64,000 nt of DNA from Candidatus Heimdallarchaeota archaeon (GCA_020353515.1 CP070695.1:4189913-4253912); one strand, 5' to 3'. Positions 9,521 through 19,144 are shown, numbered from the stretch's first letter. Numbers and translations are program-made. Notes: generated by a model not told the origin, from the sequence alone.

Positions 9521-10876
9521 TTAGAATCTTGTATCCGCGACCCCCCATTTCTCCATAGCTTGTGCAAGTTCTGGATAGTCCTCTTCATGATCTTCAACGT
9601 AATCTTCAAAGTCTTCAATTGCTGTGTTTAAATCCTTCATACCAATATCTATTGCTTGACGGAAAGCTCTAGCTCCAGCTACAGGACCATTAGGATGAGC
9701 ATGTATCCCACCTCCGCTCCCAATCATCATATCGTTACCTAAGTCTTGCATAACCCTCAAAACCATCCCAGGTGTTATACCACCCGAGGGCATGGGGAGT
9801 GTTGGTTTAAGATGATGCATTCGGTATCGATGAGCTTTCGCAATTCCAAGATATTTCTCTTTTAAAAATGGTGCTTTACCATAAGGGGCAGGATAAACAA
9901 CAATATCAGCCCCAGCTAAGCGGGCTAACTTACCCATAATTAAGAATGACGACACACCAGAATAAGGAGACTCATAAAAAGCTCCTGCAAAGTCCATATG
10001 GGCAAGAATAGGCAATTTAATTTCAGGATCCTCTGCTAGCATTCTCAAAGCTGGGAATCCAACAACGAGGTAATTTAACATCAGGGCATTTCCACCAACG
10101 TCTTGGACAGCTAAAGCATTATTCCTAAGTTTAGTCAAATTATCAGTTATATTGACAGTATATAATGTTTGTTCTCCTGTTTCATCGCGTACTTTATCTA
10201 CTGCTTCCATCATAAGAGGGACTCTATCTACAATTTTATTATAATCCATGTCTGCAATAAGCTCATCATCTTTAACAACATCACAACCACCTAACGCAGC
10301 AGAATAAAATAACTGGGCTCCTACTTTTGGAGTCCACCCACTGCAGGGTTTTATCATATTGTTAAGAAAAGGCCTTTGAGGGACCTTGAGGATCTTACGT
10401 AGTCCTTCAATACCAAATTTTGGCCCTTTAAAATTCTTTATCCATTCCTTGGGAAAACGAAGATCTAACAACTTCAGCTTCCCTCCCATGCTTATATTGC
10501 CGATTGTGGCTGTCAACATCAAGCCAATCTGATTTGTTTGGTTTAGAGATGGAAAAGCGATCTGATAAATGTAGTTTCGCTCATCGACCCCTTTAGGAAT
10601 TTCAAACTCATAGCTAGGAACCTCATAGATTCCCAGGACTTTAGCACCAAATTTACTTCGGAGCTCGGGTGTGTTTGCGGGAACAGGAACCCAAGTGCCT
10701 GTTGACTGTTCACAGGCAGCAGCTCTCCCTAAATATGCAGCATCCATTCTAGGTCCTAGTTGTACTAGGTATGTACCTATGATGTACTCTTCAGGGTTAA
10801 TTCCCTCCTGCAATGCCTCTTCTATAGGGTCATATTGGGCGAAGATATCCTCTTTTTTTTGTTTTCCTTTTGGCAT
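9521..10876 (-). CDS. RuBisCO-like protein, probably form IV
   Basis: A 451-residue RuBisCO large-subunit homologue. Residues matching the canonical active site are the E of CEQSTGTW with T65/W66, N123 (IGN), K175 (IKP), the K201-D203-E204 set (VKDDE), K334 (YGK), S379-G380-G381 (PSGG) and G403-G404 (GSGGG). Three canonical positions differ: K177 is Cys (IKPCSG), R295 is Met (AHMDF) and H327 falls on Val or Tyr. The last two rest on a by-eye alignment. Loss of K177, R295 and H327 is typical of form IV RuBisCO-like proteins, which are enolases or isomerases of sulfur metabolites and not carboxylases. A form III enzyme is less likely. It stands alone between convergent and divergent neighbours. 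The substrate is not predictable here. Confidence 0.82.
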   Translation of the reverse strand: MPKGKQKKEDIFAQYDPIEEALQEGINPEEYIIGTYLVQLGPRMDAAYLGRAAACEQSTGTWVPVPANTPELRSKFGAKVLGIYEVPSYEFEIPKGVDERNYIYQIAFPSLNQTNQIGLMLTATIGNISMGGKLKLLDLRFPKEWIKNFKGPKFGIEGLRKILKVPQRPFLNNMIKPCSGWTPKVGAQLFYSAALGGCDVVKDDELIADMDYNKIVDRVPLMMEAVDKVRDETGEQTLYTVNITDNLTKLRNNALAVQDVGGNALMLNYLVVGFPALRMLAEDPEIKLPILAHMDFAGAFYESPYSGVSSFLIMGKLARLAGADIVVYPAPYGKAPFLKEKYLGIAKAHRYRMHHLKPTLPMPSGGITPGMVLRVMQDLGNDMMIGSGGGIHAHPNGPVAGARAFRQAIDIGMKDLNTAIEDFEDYVEDHEEDYPELAQAMEKWGVADTRF

Positions 10877-11036
10877 AAGCTCAACACCAATTTAATCTGA
10901 AAAATTCTGTTTAATTTGACTATATTGAGTAGGATGAGATTTTATTACCTTATTCAGAGGAAAGGTTTTTTAATTCTCATACACATATCCACTAGTTATC
11001 GATATTATTTGAAACTTGCTAATCCTTTCAAAATAG

Positions 11037-14000
11037 ATGAGAATGATGAATCGAAAATTAATGGGGGGAATTTTGGGAATAATTTTACTTTTATTAACTA
11101 TAAAATCTTCTGTAGACCTAATCGCTAGTAATTGGCAACTTAAGGATAATAATCAACCACAGGATATACCTACTAAGATATCTTTTACAGAAACATCATT
11201 AAATCAAAATAATGGAGATAATGAGCGACCTTATGAGTTTATGATCCCACAAGATCCCAGTTTTAAACCTCCTAGAGCCTCTATTAAATCTAGTGCTCCT
11301 TCCAGTAAGAAAAGCGCTGTCACAACGGGGAAAATTCATATTGCAGTGTTATTGGTCTGTTTTGGTAATTTAAGCTTCAGTAGCACTCATGATCCTGCAT
11401 ATTATACCAATTTGATTTTTAATCATAGTAATCCGAAGAGTGTAGCGAGTTATTATTGGGAGGTTTCATATGGGCAACTAAATATCACAGGAGAAATTGT
11501 AGGAGGAACGTTCTACCGTTCTGCACACAGTTCAGGATATTGGGGGGAAGATTCATTATCAACTTCCGTTTTTCCACGTGTTGATGATAAAAATGACTAC
11601 ATCTATAACTTAGTTGATGAAGGGGTACAACTTGCGGATCCTACTGTAAACTTCACAAAGTTTGACATAGATAGAGATAGTATTGTCGATTATCTACTAG
11701 TTGTACATGCTGGAAACGCTCAAGAAGCATCGGGAGTCTCCACTGACATCTGGTCTCATCGCTGGAGTGTGCAAACTACTTGTATTGTAGACAGTGTGGT
11801 TGTTAAAGACTATACAATGTGTGCAGAGACTTCACCAATGGGGACTTTTGCTCATGAATTAGGACATGCAATCGGGGATCTTCCTGATTTATATGACACG
11901 GATTATTCTTCTGATGGAATTGGACGGTGGGGGCTTATGGGATCAGGAGCATGGAATTACAATGAAACCATTGGATCAGGAGAAAACCCTGGGGATACTC
12001 CAGCTCATTTTTGTGCTTGGTCAAAAATAAAAATGGGTTGGCTTAAACCTACTATAATTACTGCCCATCAATCAGATATCGTACTCCCTGCAGTCGAAAT
12101 TTCGAATAAGAGTAGTGTCCTGAAATTTTTCTTATCAAATAAATCGCATAGTGTGACACTTCATGAGTATTTCTTAGTCTGTTTCCGTAATCAAACTGGT
12201 TTCGATAGTGCCCTCCCAGGTTCAGGGATTCTGATTTGGCATATTGATGAATGTAACAAATATGAAGGAAATGATGGGGAAAGACGGAAACTTGTTGACT
12301 TAGAAGAGGCAGATGCAGATTTAGATCCCAGTGGTATCCTATGGGAACAACTAGATTATGTAAACCAAACAGCACCTCTAGGGGTACTTCTCTCTGATGA
12401 TGATGGAAGCATTACTGACCCCTGGACCCAAGGGAAAGAATTCAGATTTACCTCTGTCCCACCTAGTGATAGTAACGATGGGATGTGGACTAATGTTACC
12501 ATAACAGTCGATATGACAATCATAAACAAAATTGATGTTCTTATTGCGTACGATCCATTTCCGTGGGATTATACATTACTTTTAATGAATAGGTCAGCTC
12601 CTAATATCGAAGATGATGAACCTTCTATTATACAACATAGTTGTAGTAGTTTCTCCTTAGCTTGGCAATCCAATAGAACTATGGGTGACTGGGATATTTA
12701 TGGCTCCCAAACAAAAGATGCAGGTAAAACATGGAATACTGAAGTTCTCATTGCCAATAGCACTTTTGAGGATTATAGTCCCTCACTGATATATTGGTAC
12801 CCACCAACATATTGGGTTCGAACATTTACCCCAAGCAAAGAAGATAAGCCTATTCCCCCAGGAAGTTTAAGTACTCAACCACCGCTACATTACATCTTAG
12901 CATTCGTATCTGACCGAACTGGTAATCCTGACATTTATATTACCATTAGTCCTGATTTCATTACTTGGAGTACTCCAGTACAAATAACCAATAATTCTGC
13001 TCACGATTTAGATCCGTGCTTAATTCGGACTCCTAGTGGAGATTTAGGATTATTTTGGGCTTCAAATCGTACGGGTAATTTTGAAATCTACTTTATTGAA
13101 GAACCATGGAGTCTTTCTAATATTGTACAGATCACAAACAACGCAGTTTTGGATCGTGGACCATCATATTGTTTTTCAGAAAATAATACTCATCTACTAG
13201 CATTTGAGCAAAAAAATGGCCCTAATTCAAGTATTCAACTGCTAATTTCGACTCAGTTGACATTGTGGCCTTCATCATCAATTAGTTGTACAGATGTTAT
13301 AATGAATTCTACAGAACCTTCTTTAATCGAACGTGAAGATGGGTCGCTTTTAATCGCGTTCACTCAACCTTCAATATCAAAAGAGGAAATTCATGAAGTT
13401 ATTTCTTCTAATTGGACTGATTGGAGTTCCCATCTAATTATGGGGTTCCCCAAGAATGCAAGTAGTCCTTCATTGGTAGAAGCAAGATGTGGTGCCTTAT
13501 TCATGGCTTACGCATCATATAATGCTACCCAGATATCCCATGTGTACCTGATCCACACTACTCTTTGTTATCGTTATGGAGTAGGAATAAAATATCCTTT
13601 GGACACTGGTGACTCCTTTTTCAATCCAACTAGAGTCGAACAAAACTCTGATTGGGTGTTTGTAGGAGAGATGCAGTTAAACGAGTCAAATTTCTCTCCA
13701 CCCGCTGAAACTTTTGTTACAATTGAGGTAAATGATACTAAAAATACTTGGGATACTAATGACGATGAAAATATAGATAGCATTCAGATAGACGCTCCTC
13801 TTCCAGATATTCTATATATAGATGAAACTCTTGGAGTAGGAAACTTTAGTATCCCTGTCCTCCAGTATTTTGGAGATTTACCTGTTGGTACTATTCTCCG
13901 TTTTCAAATTAAATGGGGGTACCTTAATGTTGACGGTGATCCTGTAAATGTGAAATCATCTATTTATGTCGAATTATTACCTTCGCAAGATCACATCCAA

Positions 14001-14939
14001 TTTGAAGGAAATATACCTATAGAAACGACTACTGATACTCCTTTGGTAATTCAAGTTCCAGTGGTCCAAGGATTTGTTAGTTATGGCGTCGAATCGGTAA
14101 CTCTATCTTTATATGATACGCAAGACATACCACCAGCACCAGAAAATCCTCTACATTCTCAACAAATAGCTGCAAAAGTTGATTCGATCTTAAATACAGC
14201 GTTAACTCCTTATTCTCAACAAACACATGTCTTCACAGAATTAGTAAAAGCGAAAGGTGTTTGGACAAGCTTTCTCCATAATCTGAGGGAAAACACTGTT
14301 ACAAAAATAATTGCAACTTCAAATGGTATTTATCCTCGTAAATCCACAGTTCTTTATGTAGAGAAATTACGATGGGATAATAACGCCCCACAGATAGTAA
14401 ATATGGGACCAACCCAAGCTGAGAGTTTTCCTATCTATTTCTCAGCAGAAATAACTGATAATCAAGGATCTTTTAATTATAATATAGATGAATCAACCAT
14501 CACATTATCTTACAAGGTTTTGAACAGTGAAGATTCATGGACAGATGTCATCTACTCTGATAGTGACCCGAATTGGTCGAAAACTGGTAACATTTATAAT
14601 TACTCTCTCAATTTAAGTGGCCTCGAAACACCTGTATACATCATTTATTATTGGTCCGCTAGTGATCTAGCAAATCCTAGTAATTCAGCTACTAACGGGA
14701 ATCGGGAAAATCCATATTGTATCGGAATATATCTAAGAGAAACTGATATATACACCAGTACAGTATATGATACTACAAGAATAACAGTTCCTGTCACCGT
14801 GGAAGAGACTCCGACCATTGCCACAACTTCTAGTACAATCAGCAGTTCAGAACCAGGAAGAACAATTGGATTCGAATTTATAGTAATACTTGGAACTTTA
14901 GGAACATCAATTGTTATTTATAGGAGAAGAAAACTTTAA
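11037..14939 (+). CDS. Large secreted M6-family metalloprotease, membrane-anchored
   Basis: A 1300-residue exported protein. An N-terminal hydrophobic signal segment (about 8-25) is followed by a low-complexity pro-region and a peptidase M6 (immune inhibitor A-like) domain. The zinc site is AHELGHAIGDLPDLYD with HELGH at about 273-277, followed by the family WGLMGSGAWN block. Downstream come a beta-propeller-like stretch with repeated SDRTGNPDIY/SNRTGNFEIY-type units and then Ig-like segments. The C-terminus has a Thr/Ser-rich stalk, a GFEF motif, one hydrophobic helix and a final RRRKL. It would act outside the cell while held by the C-terminal anchor. The same GFEF-helix-Arg tail occurs in the surface protein at 35289-39146. 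Confidence 0.85.
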   Translation: MRMMNRKLMGGILGIILLLLTIKSSVDLIASNWQLKDNNQPQDIPTKISFTETSLNQNNGDNERPYEFMIPQDPSFKPPRASIKSSAPSSKKSAVTTGKIHIAVLLVCFGNLSFSSTHDPAYYTNLIFNHSNPKSVASYYWEVSYGQLNITGEIVGGTFYRSAHSSGYWGEDSLSTSVFPRVDDKNDYIYNLVDEGVQLADPTVNFTKFDIDRDSIVDYLLVVHAGNAQEASGVSTDIWSHRWSVQTTCIVDSVVVKDYTMCAETSPMGTFAHELGHAIGDLPDLYDTDYSSDGIGRWGLMGSGAWNYNETIGSGENPGDTPAHFCAWSKIKMGWLKPTIITAHQSDIVLPAVEISNKSSVLKFFLSNKSHSVTLHEYFLVCFRNQTGFDSALPGSGILIWHIDECNKYEGNDGERRKLVDLEEADADLDPSGILWEQLDYVNQTAPLGVLLSDDDGSITDPWTQGKEFRFTSVPPSDSNDGMWTNVTITVDMTIINKIDVLIAYDPFPWDYTLLLMNRSAPNIEDDEPSIIQHSCSSFSLAWQSNRTMGDWDIYGSQTKDAGKTWNTEVLIANSTFEDYSPSLIYWYPPTYWVRTFTPSKEDKPIPPGSLSTQPPLHYILAFVSDRTGNPDIYITISPDFITWSTPVQITNNSAHDLDPCLIRTPSGDLGLFWASNRTGNFEIYFIEEPWSLSNIVQITNNAVLDRGPSYCFSENNTHLLAFEQKNGPNSSIQLLISTQLTLWPSSSISCTDVIMNSTEPSLIEREDGSLLIAFTQPSISKEEIHEVISSNWTDWSSHLIMGFPKNASSPSLVEARCGALFMAYASYNATQISHVYLIHTTLCYRYGVGIKYPLDTGDSFFNPTRVEQNSDWVFVGEMQLNESNFSPPAETFVTIEVNDTKNTWDTNDDENIDSIQIDAPLPDILYIDETLGVGNFSIPVLQYFGDLPVGTILRFQIKWGYLNVDGDPVNVKSSIYVELLPSQDHIQFEGNIPIETTTDTPLVIQVPVVQGFVSYGVESVTLSLYDTQDIPPAPENPLHSQQIAAKVDSILNTALTPYSQQTHVFTELVKAKGVWTSFLHNLRENTVTKIIATSNGIYPRKSTVLYVEKLRWDNNAPQIVNMGPTQAESFPIYFSAEITDNQGSFNYNIDESTITLSYKVLNSEDSWTDVIYSDSDPNWSKTGNIYNYSLNLSGLETPVYIIYYWSASDLANPSNSATNGNRENPYCIGIYLRETDIYTSTVYDTTRITVPVTVEETPTIATTSSTISSSEPGRTIGFEFIVILGTLGTSIVIYRRRKL

Positions 14940-14973
14940 TTAATCGGATTTTTCCCTGTACCTTTTTGATCTA

Positions 14974-15126
14974 TCACTCTTGATATTTTAATGGTTCAGG
15001 AATATCTGGAATGTCTGGTGTGGCTCGCGATGAAAACTTTCTTCGACATTCAACACAAATACCACTTGGATGGGGCCGCATCATTAATTTTCCACATCTC
15101 TTGCAGGGCCCAAGGACTTCACCCAT
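14974..15126 (-). CDS. Small zinc-ribbon protein (50 residues)
   Basis: A 50-codon gene read from an ATG at 15126. It contains two Cys pairs, PCKRCGK and GICVECRRK, spaced as in a zinc ribbon or rubredoxin-like knuckle, followed by a proline-rich tail. A strong ribosome binding site, GAGGTGAT, lies eight bases before the ATG, which makes it a convincing gene in spite of its size. It sits between the M6 protease (convergent) and the ECF S-component gene (same strand). Small zinc ribbons of this kind usually bind nucleic acid or another protein; the partner here is unknown. Confidence 0.7.
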   Translation of the reverse strand: MGEVLGPCKRCGKLMMRPHPSGICVECRRKFSSRATPDIPDIPEPLKYQE

Positions 15127-15226
15127 TCAAAAATCACCTCTTGTCAGTTCATGTATAAATTGACAAGATCCCTTCTAAAATGTTACTCTTGATGATATAA
15201 AATAATGTAAAAACAATCTGTAATTT

Positions 15227-15868
15227 TCATTCTGGAGGTTCTCGTCTCGAGAAAGAATCATCAGGTCTTTCTAGTTCTTTTCGCCAGTCAAGAAGCCCGG
15301 ATTGTTGAAATAATTGAAATATTATGAACCCAAGATACCCTCCTAAGATTATCCCACTGATGAAACTGAATATTAACATCAATAAGATCAATTGGAGAGG
15401 AAGTCCTTGGCCAAGAAGAATATTAAGTAAGATAATCATATTTGCAGATGTAGCTAATCCTGCAGCGAAAACAATCTTAATATGATCAAATCTCTGAGAT
15501 GTTGAAATTGGTAACAGGACTATGTACACAATTTCAAAAACTGTTGCTTCTCCAACTGAAATAATTACAACAATGATTCCTAGTGGATTCCCCATAAAGA
15601 GCTCAATTAATCCCTTTATTGTACCTGTGATAATTACAGCGCCCTTTTTCCTTCTAGTAAGAAAAAATACAAGAACAAACCAAAAAACATGTAATCCAGC
15701 GAAAAGCTGACCTCCTCCAGCCACTATAATATTGAAAAGGTTTGCGATATTTGATATAACGCTACTAAATACTCCTCCCAGAGCTGCAAAAAGTGCAATT
15801 ATGACTAGATCGCTTGTTTCAAAATAATAGGAGGGGGTAACTGGTTTTTTCTTTGGAGAAGACTCCAT
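15227..15868 (-). CDS. YkoE-like ECF transporter substrate-binding (S) component
   Basis: About 213 residues with five or six transmembrane helices. The pattern of an early ALFAALGGVFSSVI helix, a central GTIKGLIELFMGNPLGI segment and a GEATVFEIVY helix resembles the YkoE family of energy-coupling-factor S components, which bind a thiamine precursor in bacteria. No ECF T or A component is adjacent, so it would need shared energising subunits such as those of the nickel operon at 39.6-42.2 kb, or others elsewhere. The ATG at 15868 is preferred over a TTG ten codons upstream. The ligand is not certain; YkoE membership is by eye. Confidence 0.6.
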   Translation of the reverse strand: MESSPKKKPVTPSYYFETSDLVIIALFAALGGVFSSVISNIANLFNIIVAGGGQLFAGLHVFWFVLVFFLTRRKKGAVIITGTIKGLIELFMGNPLGIIVVIISVGEATVFEIVYIVLLPISTSQRFDHIKIVFAAGLATSANMIILLNILLGQGLPLQLILLMLIFSFISGIILGGYLGFIIFQLFQQSGLLDWRKELERPDDSFSRREPPE

Positions 15869-15970
15869 ATTATAACACGCAACATGAGAACTCTTCAAAG
15901 CTCTCGAAGTTCAGAAAATTCATATATTTTTAACTATATGCACGATAATCTTTATTATCTATCCTCCAAA

Positions 15971-17950
15971 TTAAACGTGGTGTTCCGAAAGAACTTGCCT
16001 TTTAATTTCAGGAGTAATTTCATACAATCTGAAAACTGAATCATCAATTTCTTTTTCTAGTTTTTCGATTTTTTTATTCAGGTTTTCCAGATTTATTTCC
16101 TTCTCCCGCAATTGTGAATTCAATACGAAATATTTTTCCTGATAATGAGATTGAAGCGTTCTCGCACATTCAGCAACTTGATTGACTAAATTTGATTCAT
16201 TCTTGGAGGTTGGAACTTTAATGGGAAGACGTAAAAACTTTTTTTGGGTGAAATGAGGAAAATCTTGCCGATATGGATCAGCAAACTCGATAAAGAAATA
16301 TTTACTAATCAATTTGGAGTTTATTACTCCCATGATGTATTCTAAAGAAATTAAGGTGTTTTTCTTTAATTTGAAGAGGTAAACGACTTGATTGACCCAC
16401 CTGTTGTTATAATCTATGGCAGTTTTAATTCCATGGCCAGTTTTCCTAAGTAATAGCTTAGAACCTTGGTAAAGAATTGGATCTTTGTACTTGATTCCTT
16501 TACGAGTAGGATCAATATATTTGTGATTTTTAATGTAGTATCTCTGGATATGATGCCCCACTAGAAAGGGTTTATCCCGTTCAGGTTGAAATTGATCATC
16601 AAATACAATAAAATCAGTAGTATCACGTTGAGTCACTTCTTCATGACACTGTGGATTAACACATTGCTTAATTTTGACACCATTAGCATTGAAATGACTG
16701 GGGGGAGAAGACCACCAACCACAAGATGAACATTGACTAATTTTTCCATTTCTATTGATTTCAACTCCCCTAGCGTTTTCAACCAAATCCCCTAATGGTT
16801 TGACTTCGATTTTGTTATGATGAAGATCTTTCTCTATGGTTTCTTTCAATTCTTCAAAACCAATTGAAAAGATGTCGAATTGATAATCACTATTACGAAG
16901 AAATCGATCTTGGGAACATGAAAGGGTAACAAGAGAAGATAACGAATCTCTTTCTGCCTTCAGGTTCTTTTTCACTGGTGTAGGAATATGACGAATAACT
17001 TCTAGTTTATGGTTGGGGGGAGGTATTCCTTTTTCTACAACAATGATCATACATGGCTGAGTTATTTCTGGGAAAATATTCTCCCCTAAATTAACAATTT
17101 TTATAATTTTGTATTCTTTTAGTATGAATCTCCTGATCTCACTATAATTCTCATTTAAGAGTAATGTATTTGGAATTACAACCCCTAAACGACCCCCCTC
17201 ATTTAAAGCTTGCAAACTTCTTTCAATAAAAAGACTCCAAGAGTCGACTTGTTGAGTTCCTACATTATAGAATCTTATTAGATCAGAGGAAAACAATGCT
17301 GCTCCCCATGGAGGATTTCCCACAATTACGTCAAATTTACCTTTAATCTCTGGAAATATTATCTCCCATTGCATAGGTTGGATATTTGAGGAAACATCAA
17401 AATCTTTCACCAATTTCGTTATTATTGTCTTCCTTATTTGATTTTCAATTTGAACAATCTTTTGATGTTCCCTTTCATTAGATAAGGGTGGAGCTCCATC
17501 AATATAATCTCTTTTATATTGAATTCGGAGTGCTTTGAGATCGGAAGAATCGAGTTGTATAGAATATGAAGGTGGAGGTATAAGTGCATTAAAGGTTTTA
17601 AAATTTATGTTGAAATTCAGGCAATTTAGTTTCTTTTGGGTTTCCAAAACTTGAGTAGGGTCAATATCTATTCCATATAATTGGGTTGCGATAATTGTTC
17701 TTCTAGTTCTTTCTAAAGATTCATTAGAACACGATAATTTATCAAATTGTGATGACAAATACTCCAACGCTCGAATCAAGAATATTCCTATCCCACACGC
17801 AGGGTCAAGAATCCTTAACGAGTTGGTCTTATTAAAACTGGTTTTAAAGAAATGTCCGATTGTCTGATCAATAATATAGTCTACTATGTAAGCTGGGGTA
17901 TAATATTGGCCAAGTATCTTACTTTTTAACCTGGTCCGTTCAGTCATCAT
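15971..17950 (-). CDS. Orphan adenine-specific DNA methyltransferase (type IIG/Eco57I-like) with Zn-ribbon insert
   Basis: A 659-residue N6-adenine methyltransferase. The N-terminus has GQYYTPAYIVDYI, then the SAM motif I ILDPACGIGIFLIRALEYL (about 45-63) and the catalytic motif IV GNPPWGAAL near residue 210. The later part resembles a TaqI-type target recognition domain, followed by a C-terminal coiled coil. Inside the recognition half, about residues 405-440, is a Cys cluster (CSSCGWW ... CVNPQCHEE) that looks like a zinc ribbon. There is no recognisable nuclease domain at the N-terminus and no restriction gene beside it, so it is an orphan methylase or the survivor of a restriction system. 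It methylates adenine in a target that cannot be predicted. Confidence 0.82.
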   Translation of the reverse strand: MMTERTRLKSKILGQYYTPAYIVDYIIDQTIGHFFKTSFNKTNSLRILDPACGIGIFLIRALEYLSSQFDKLSCSNESLERTRRTIIATQLYGIDIDPTQVLETQKKLNCLNFNINFKTFNALIPPPSYSIQLDSSDLKALRIQYKRDYIDGAPPLSNEREHQKIVQIENQIRKTIITKLVKDFDVSSNIQPMQWEIIFPEIKGKFDVIVGNPPWGAALFSSDLIRFYNVGTQQVDSWSLFIERSLQALNEGGRLGVVIPNTLLLNENYSEIRRFILKEYKIIKIVNLGENIFPEITQPCMIIVVEKGIPPPNHKLEVIRHIPTPVKKNLKAERDSLSSLVTLSCSQDRFLRNSDYQFDIFSIGFEELKETIEKDLHHNKIEVKPLGDLVENARGVEINRNGKISQCSSCGWWSSPPSHFNANGVKIKQCVNPQCHEEVTQRDTTDFIVFDDQFQPERDKPFLVGHHIQRYYIKNHKYIDPTRKGIKYKDPILYQGSKLLLRKTGHGIKTAIDYNNRWVNQVVYLFKLKKNTLISLEYIMGVINSKLISKYFFIEFADPYRQDFPHFTQKKFLRLPIKVPTSKNESNLVNQVAECARTLQSHYQEKYFVLNSQLREKEINLENLNKKIEKLEKEIDDSVFRLYEITPEIKRQVLSEHHV

Positions 17951-18050
17951 TTAAACACCCCATCCGTTCCCCTTAGATTGTAGAAAAAAGAGGGAAGTTA
18001 ATAATTAACTCCCTTTTCAATTAAACTTCTAGAAGCAGATTTCGCTGAAA

Positions 18051-18479
18051 TTAGGGCATTATATCTGTATCTTTGAGTGTCTTACGTTTTGCATGGCGAG
18101 CGATATCAATAGCGCCTTTTGCCAATGTGTAGCAGTACGATTCTAGCTGTGAATTTAAGTAATCCACAGCATCAGCAGAGACTCGAGAAGCACCAGCTTC
18201 ACGAATTACTCTCTCAACACGAGCTTTGGCAAAAGCTCGGGATTTGGGGCCTGTTGGGCTCATCTTAGGAGCACCTATCTTTGATACAGCGAGTTTAATA
18301 TCATCAGCTTGGACAGTTTTACGGCCAGCTGTGCCAGCTAAGTTAATTGCAGTTTTACTCACGCCACCGCCAAATTCTGCGCATAATTCATCCATACGTA
18401 CAATTGCTTTAGCGGAGATTCGTTCTGCACCAGCAGATTTCATAATTGCTTCAATTCGTGCTTTTGCAAATGTTGCCAT
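18051..18479 (-). CDS. Archaeal histone doublet (two fused histone folds)
   Basis: A 142-residue protein made of two archaeal-type histone folds in tandem. The first (about 4-68) contains the MKSAGAERISAKAI and AGRKTVQADDIKLAV signatures of HMfB-like histones. The second (about 82-142) repeats them as IREAGASRVSADAV and AKRKTLKDTDIMP. The second fold stops just after the DTDI that normally starts helix alpha-3, so it is about eight residues short of a full fold. A doublet behaves as a built-in dimer when packing DNA. GGTGAA lies eight bases before the ATG, and a TATA-like element sits upstream (18551-18558). It is a single gene with no histone partner in the window. Confidence 0.9.
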   Translation of the reverse strand: MATFAKARIEAIMKSAGAERISAKAIVRMDELCAEFGGGVSKTAINLAGTAGRKTVQADDIKLAVSKIGAPKMSPTGPKSRAFAKARVERVIREAGASRVSADAVDYLNSQLESYCYTLAKGAIDIARHAKRKTLKDTDIMP

Positions 18480-18550
18480 TTTCTTTTCACCTTTTCTACA
18501 TTCTACCTAATGAGTTAAGTAGAAGGTCTAGATCATTCACTCGTTCATCA

Positions 18551-18558
18551 GTTTAAAA
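18551..18558 (-). promoter_or_regulatory. Candidate TATA box of the histone gene
   Basis: On the minus strand the stretch reads TTTTAAAC preceded by a purine-rich AAAAGC that could act as the BRE. It lies about 70 bases upstream of the histone ATG, giving a predicted leader of roughly 45 bases that contains the GGTGAA ribosome binding site. Recognised by eye only. Confidence 0.4.
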
Positions 18559-18600
18559 GCTTTTACCTTTGAAATGATAAATATGGCCAAATGTCGTGGT

Positions 18601-18648
18601 AGTACACTATTCATTCGCAATGGTGAAAATGCCATTATGCTTGTACTT
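18601..18648. other. Nested inverted repeat, possible structured RNA element
   Basis: Outer arms AGTACA and TGTACT enclose an inner stem AATGG/CCATT with an eight-base loop (TGAAAATG). Nested pairing of this sort in an otherwise AT-rich gap suggests an RNA fold, but no family was recognised. Confidence 0.25.
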
Positions 18649-18730
18649 CTAATAACATGAAGTAAAGCAACTTTATCTTTAGGAGGTCTCTCTTCTAAAA
18701 AACAAGGTTATCCCATGCTTTCATAATACG

Positions 18731-18770
18731 CCCTTTCTACGGCTTTACTAGAATTCTAGAAGCGAAGGGG
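18731..18770. other. Hairpin around the palindrome CTAGAATTCTAG
   Basis: Outer arms CCCTTTC and GCGAAGGG flank the perfect 12-base palindrome CTAGAATTCTAG with short internal bulges. It could be a structured RNA, a terminator or a protein-binding site; there is no T-run after it, which argues against a simple terminator. Confidence 0.25.
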
Positions 18771-19144
18771 ATCTATTAAGATTATATACCTACCTATAAA
18801 ACGTGTTTAGAAGTAGTTTCGTGATAGATACTAAATTCTTAACTATTCATTCTGAAACCAGCTTTTTAATTCTTAAAAATCTCAGTATTGTTGCATTTGA
18901 GAATATCTAGCCTGTTCCAGCTTTAGCGGAATTATTAGATATTCATGATCACAAAATTATGTCTTAATTGGCTTGTTTTTGATTTGATGAAATAATACCA
19001 TCATAATAATTTTATTCTCCCAAACAATTCGAAAAAAAATCAGCATTTTTATCTGAAAATCTTAGAATTGATTGTTTATCGCCTCAAGATTGATTACAGT
19101 TAAGCTGATTTAAATGTTCGTTGTCTTGCTAAATAGGTGAAGAT

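Larger units (their letters stand above)
18480..19144. other. Long intergenic stretch with two hairpins
   Basis: This 665-base gap separates the divergent histone and exchanger genes. No open frame with a ribosome binding site was found. It holds the histone promoter on its left edge and two well-formed inverted repeats between 18601 and 18770. A tRNA or other standard RNA gene was looked for and not recognised. Confidence 0.5.

Noticed and set aside
10916..11128. A 70-codon frame before and overlapping the M6 protease.
   Set aside because: Overlaps the protease N-terminus in another frame and has no motif or ribosome binding site.
12058..12375. A 105-codon frame opposite the M6 protease.
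   Set aside because: Fully inside a well-supported gene on the other strand; no independent evidence.
18231..18510. An open frame opposite the histone gene.
   Set aside because: Antisense to a clear histone doublet; no motif.
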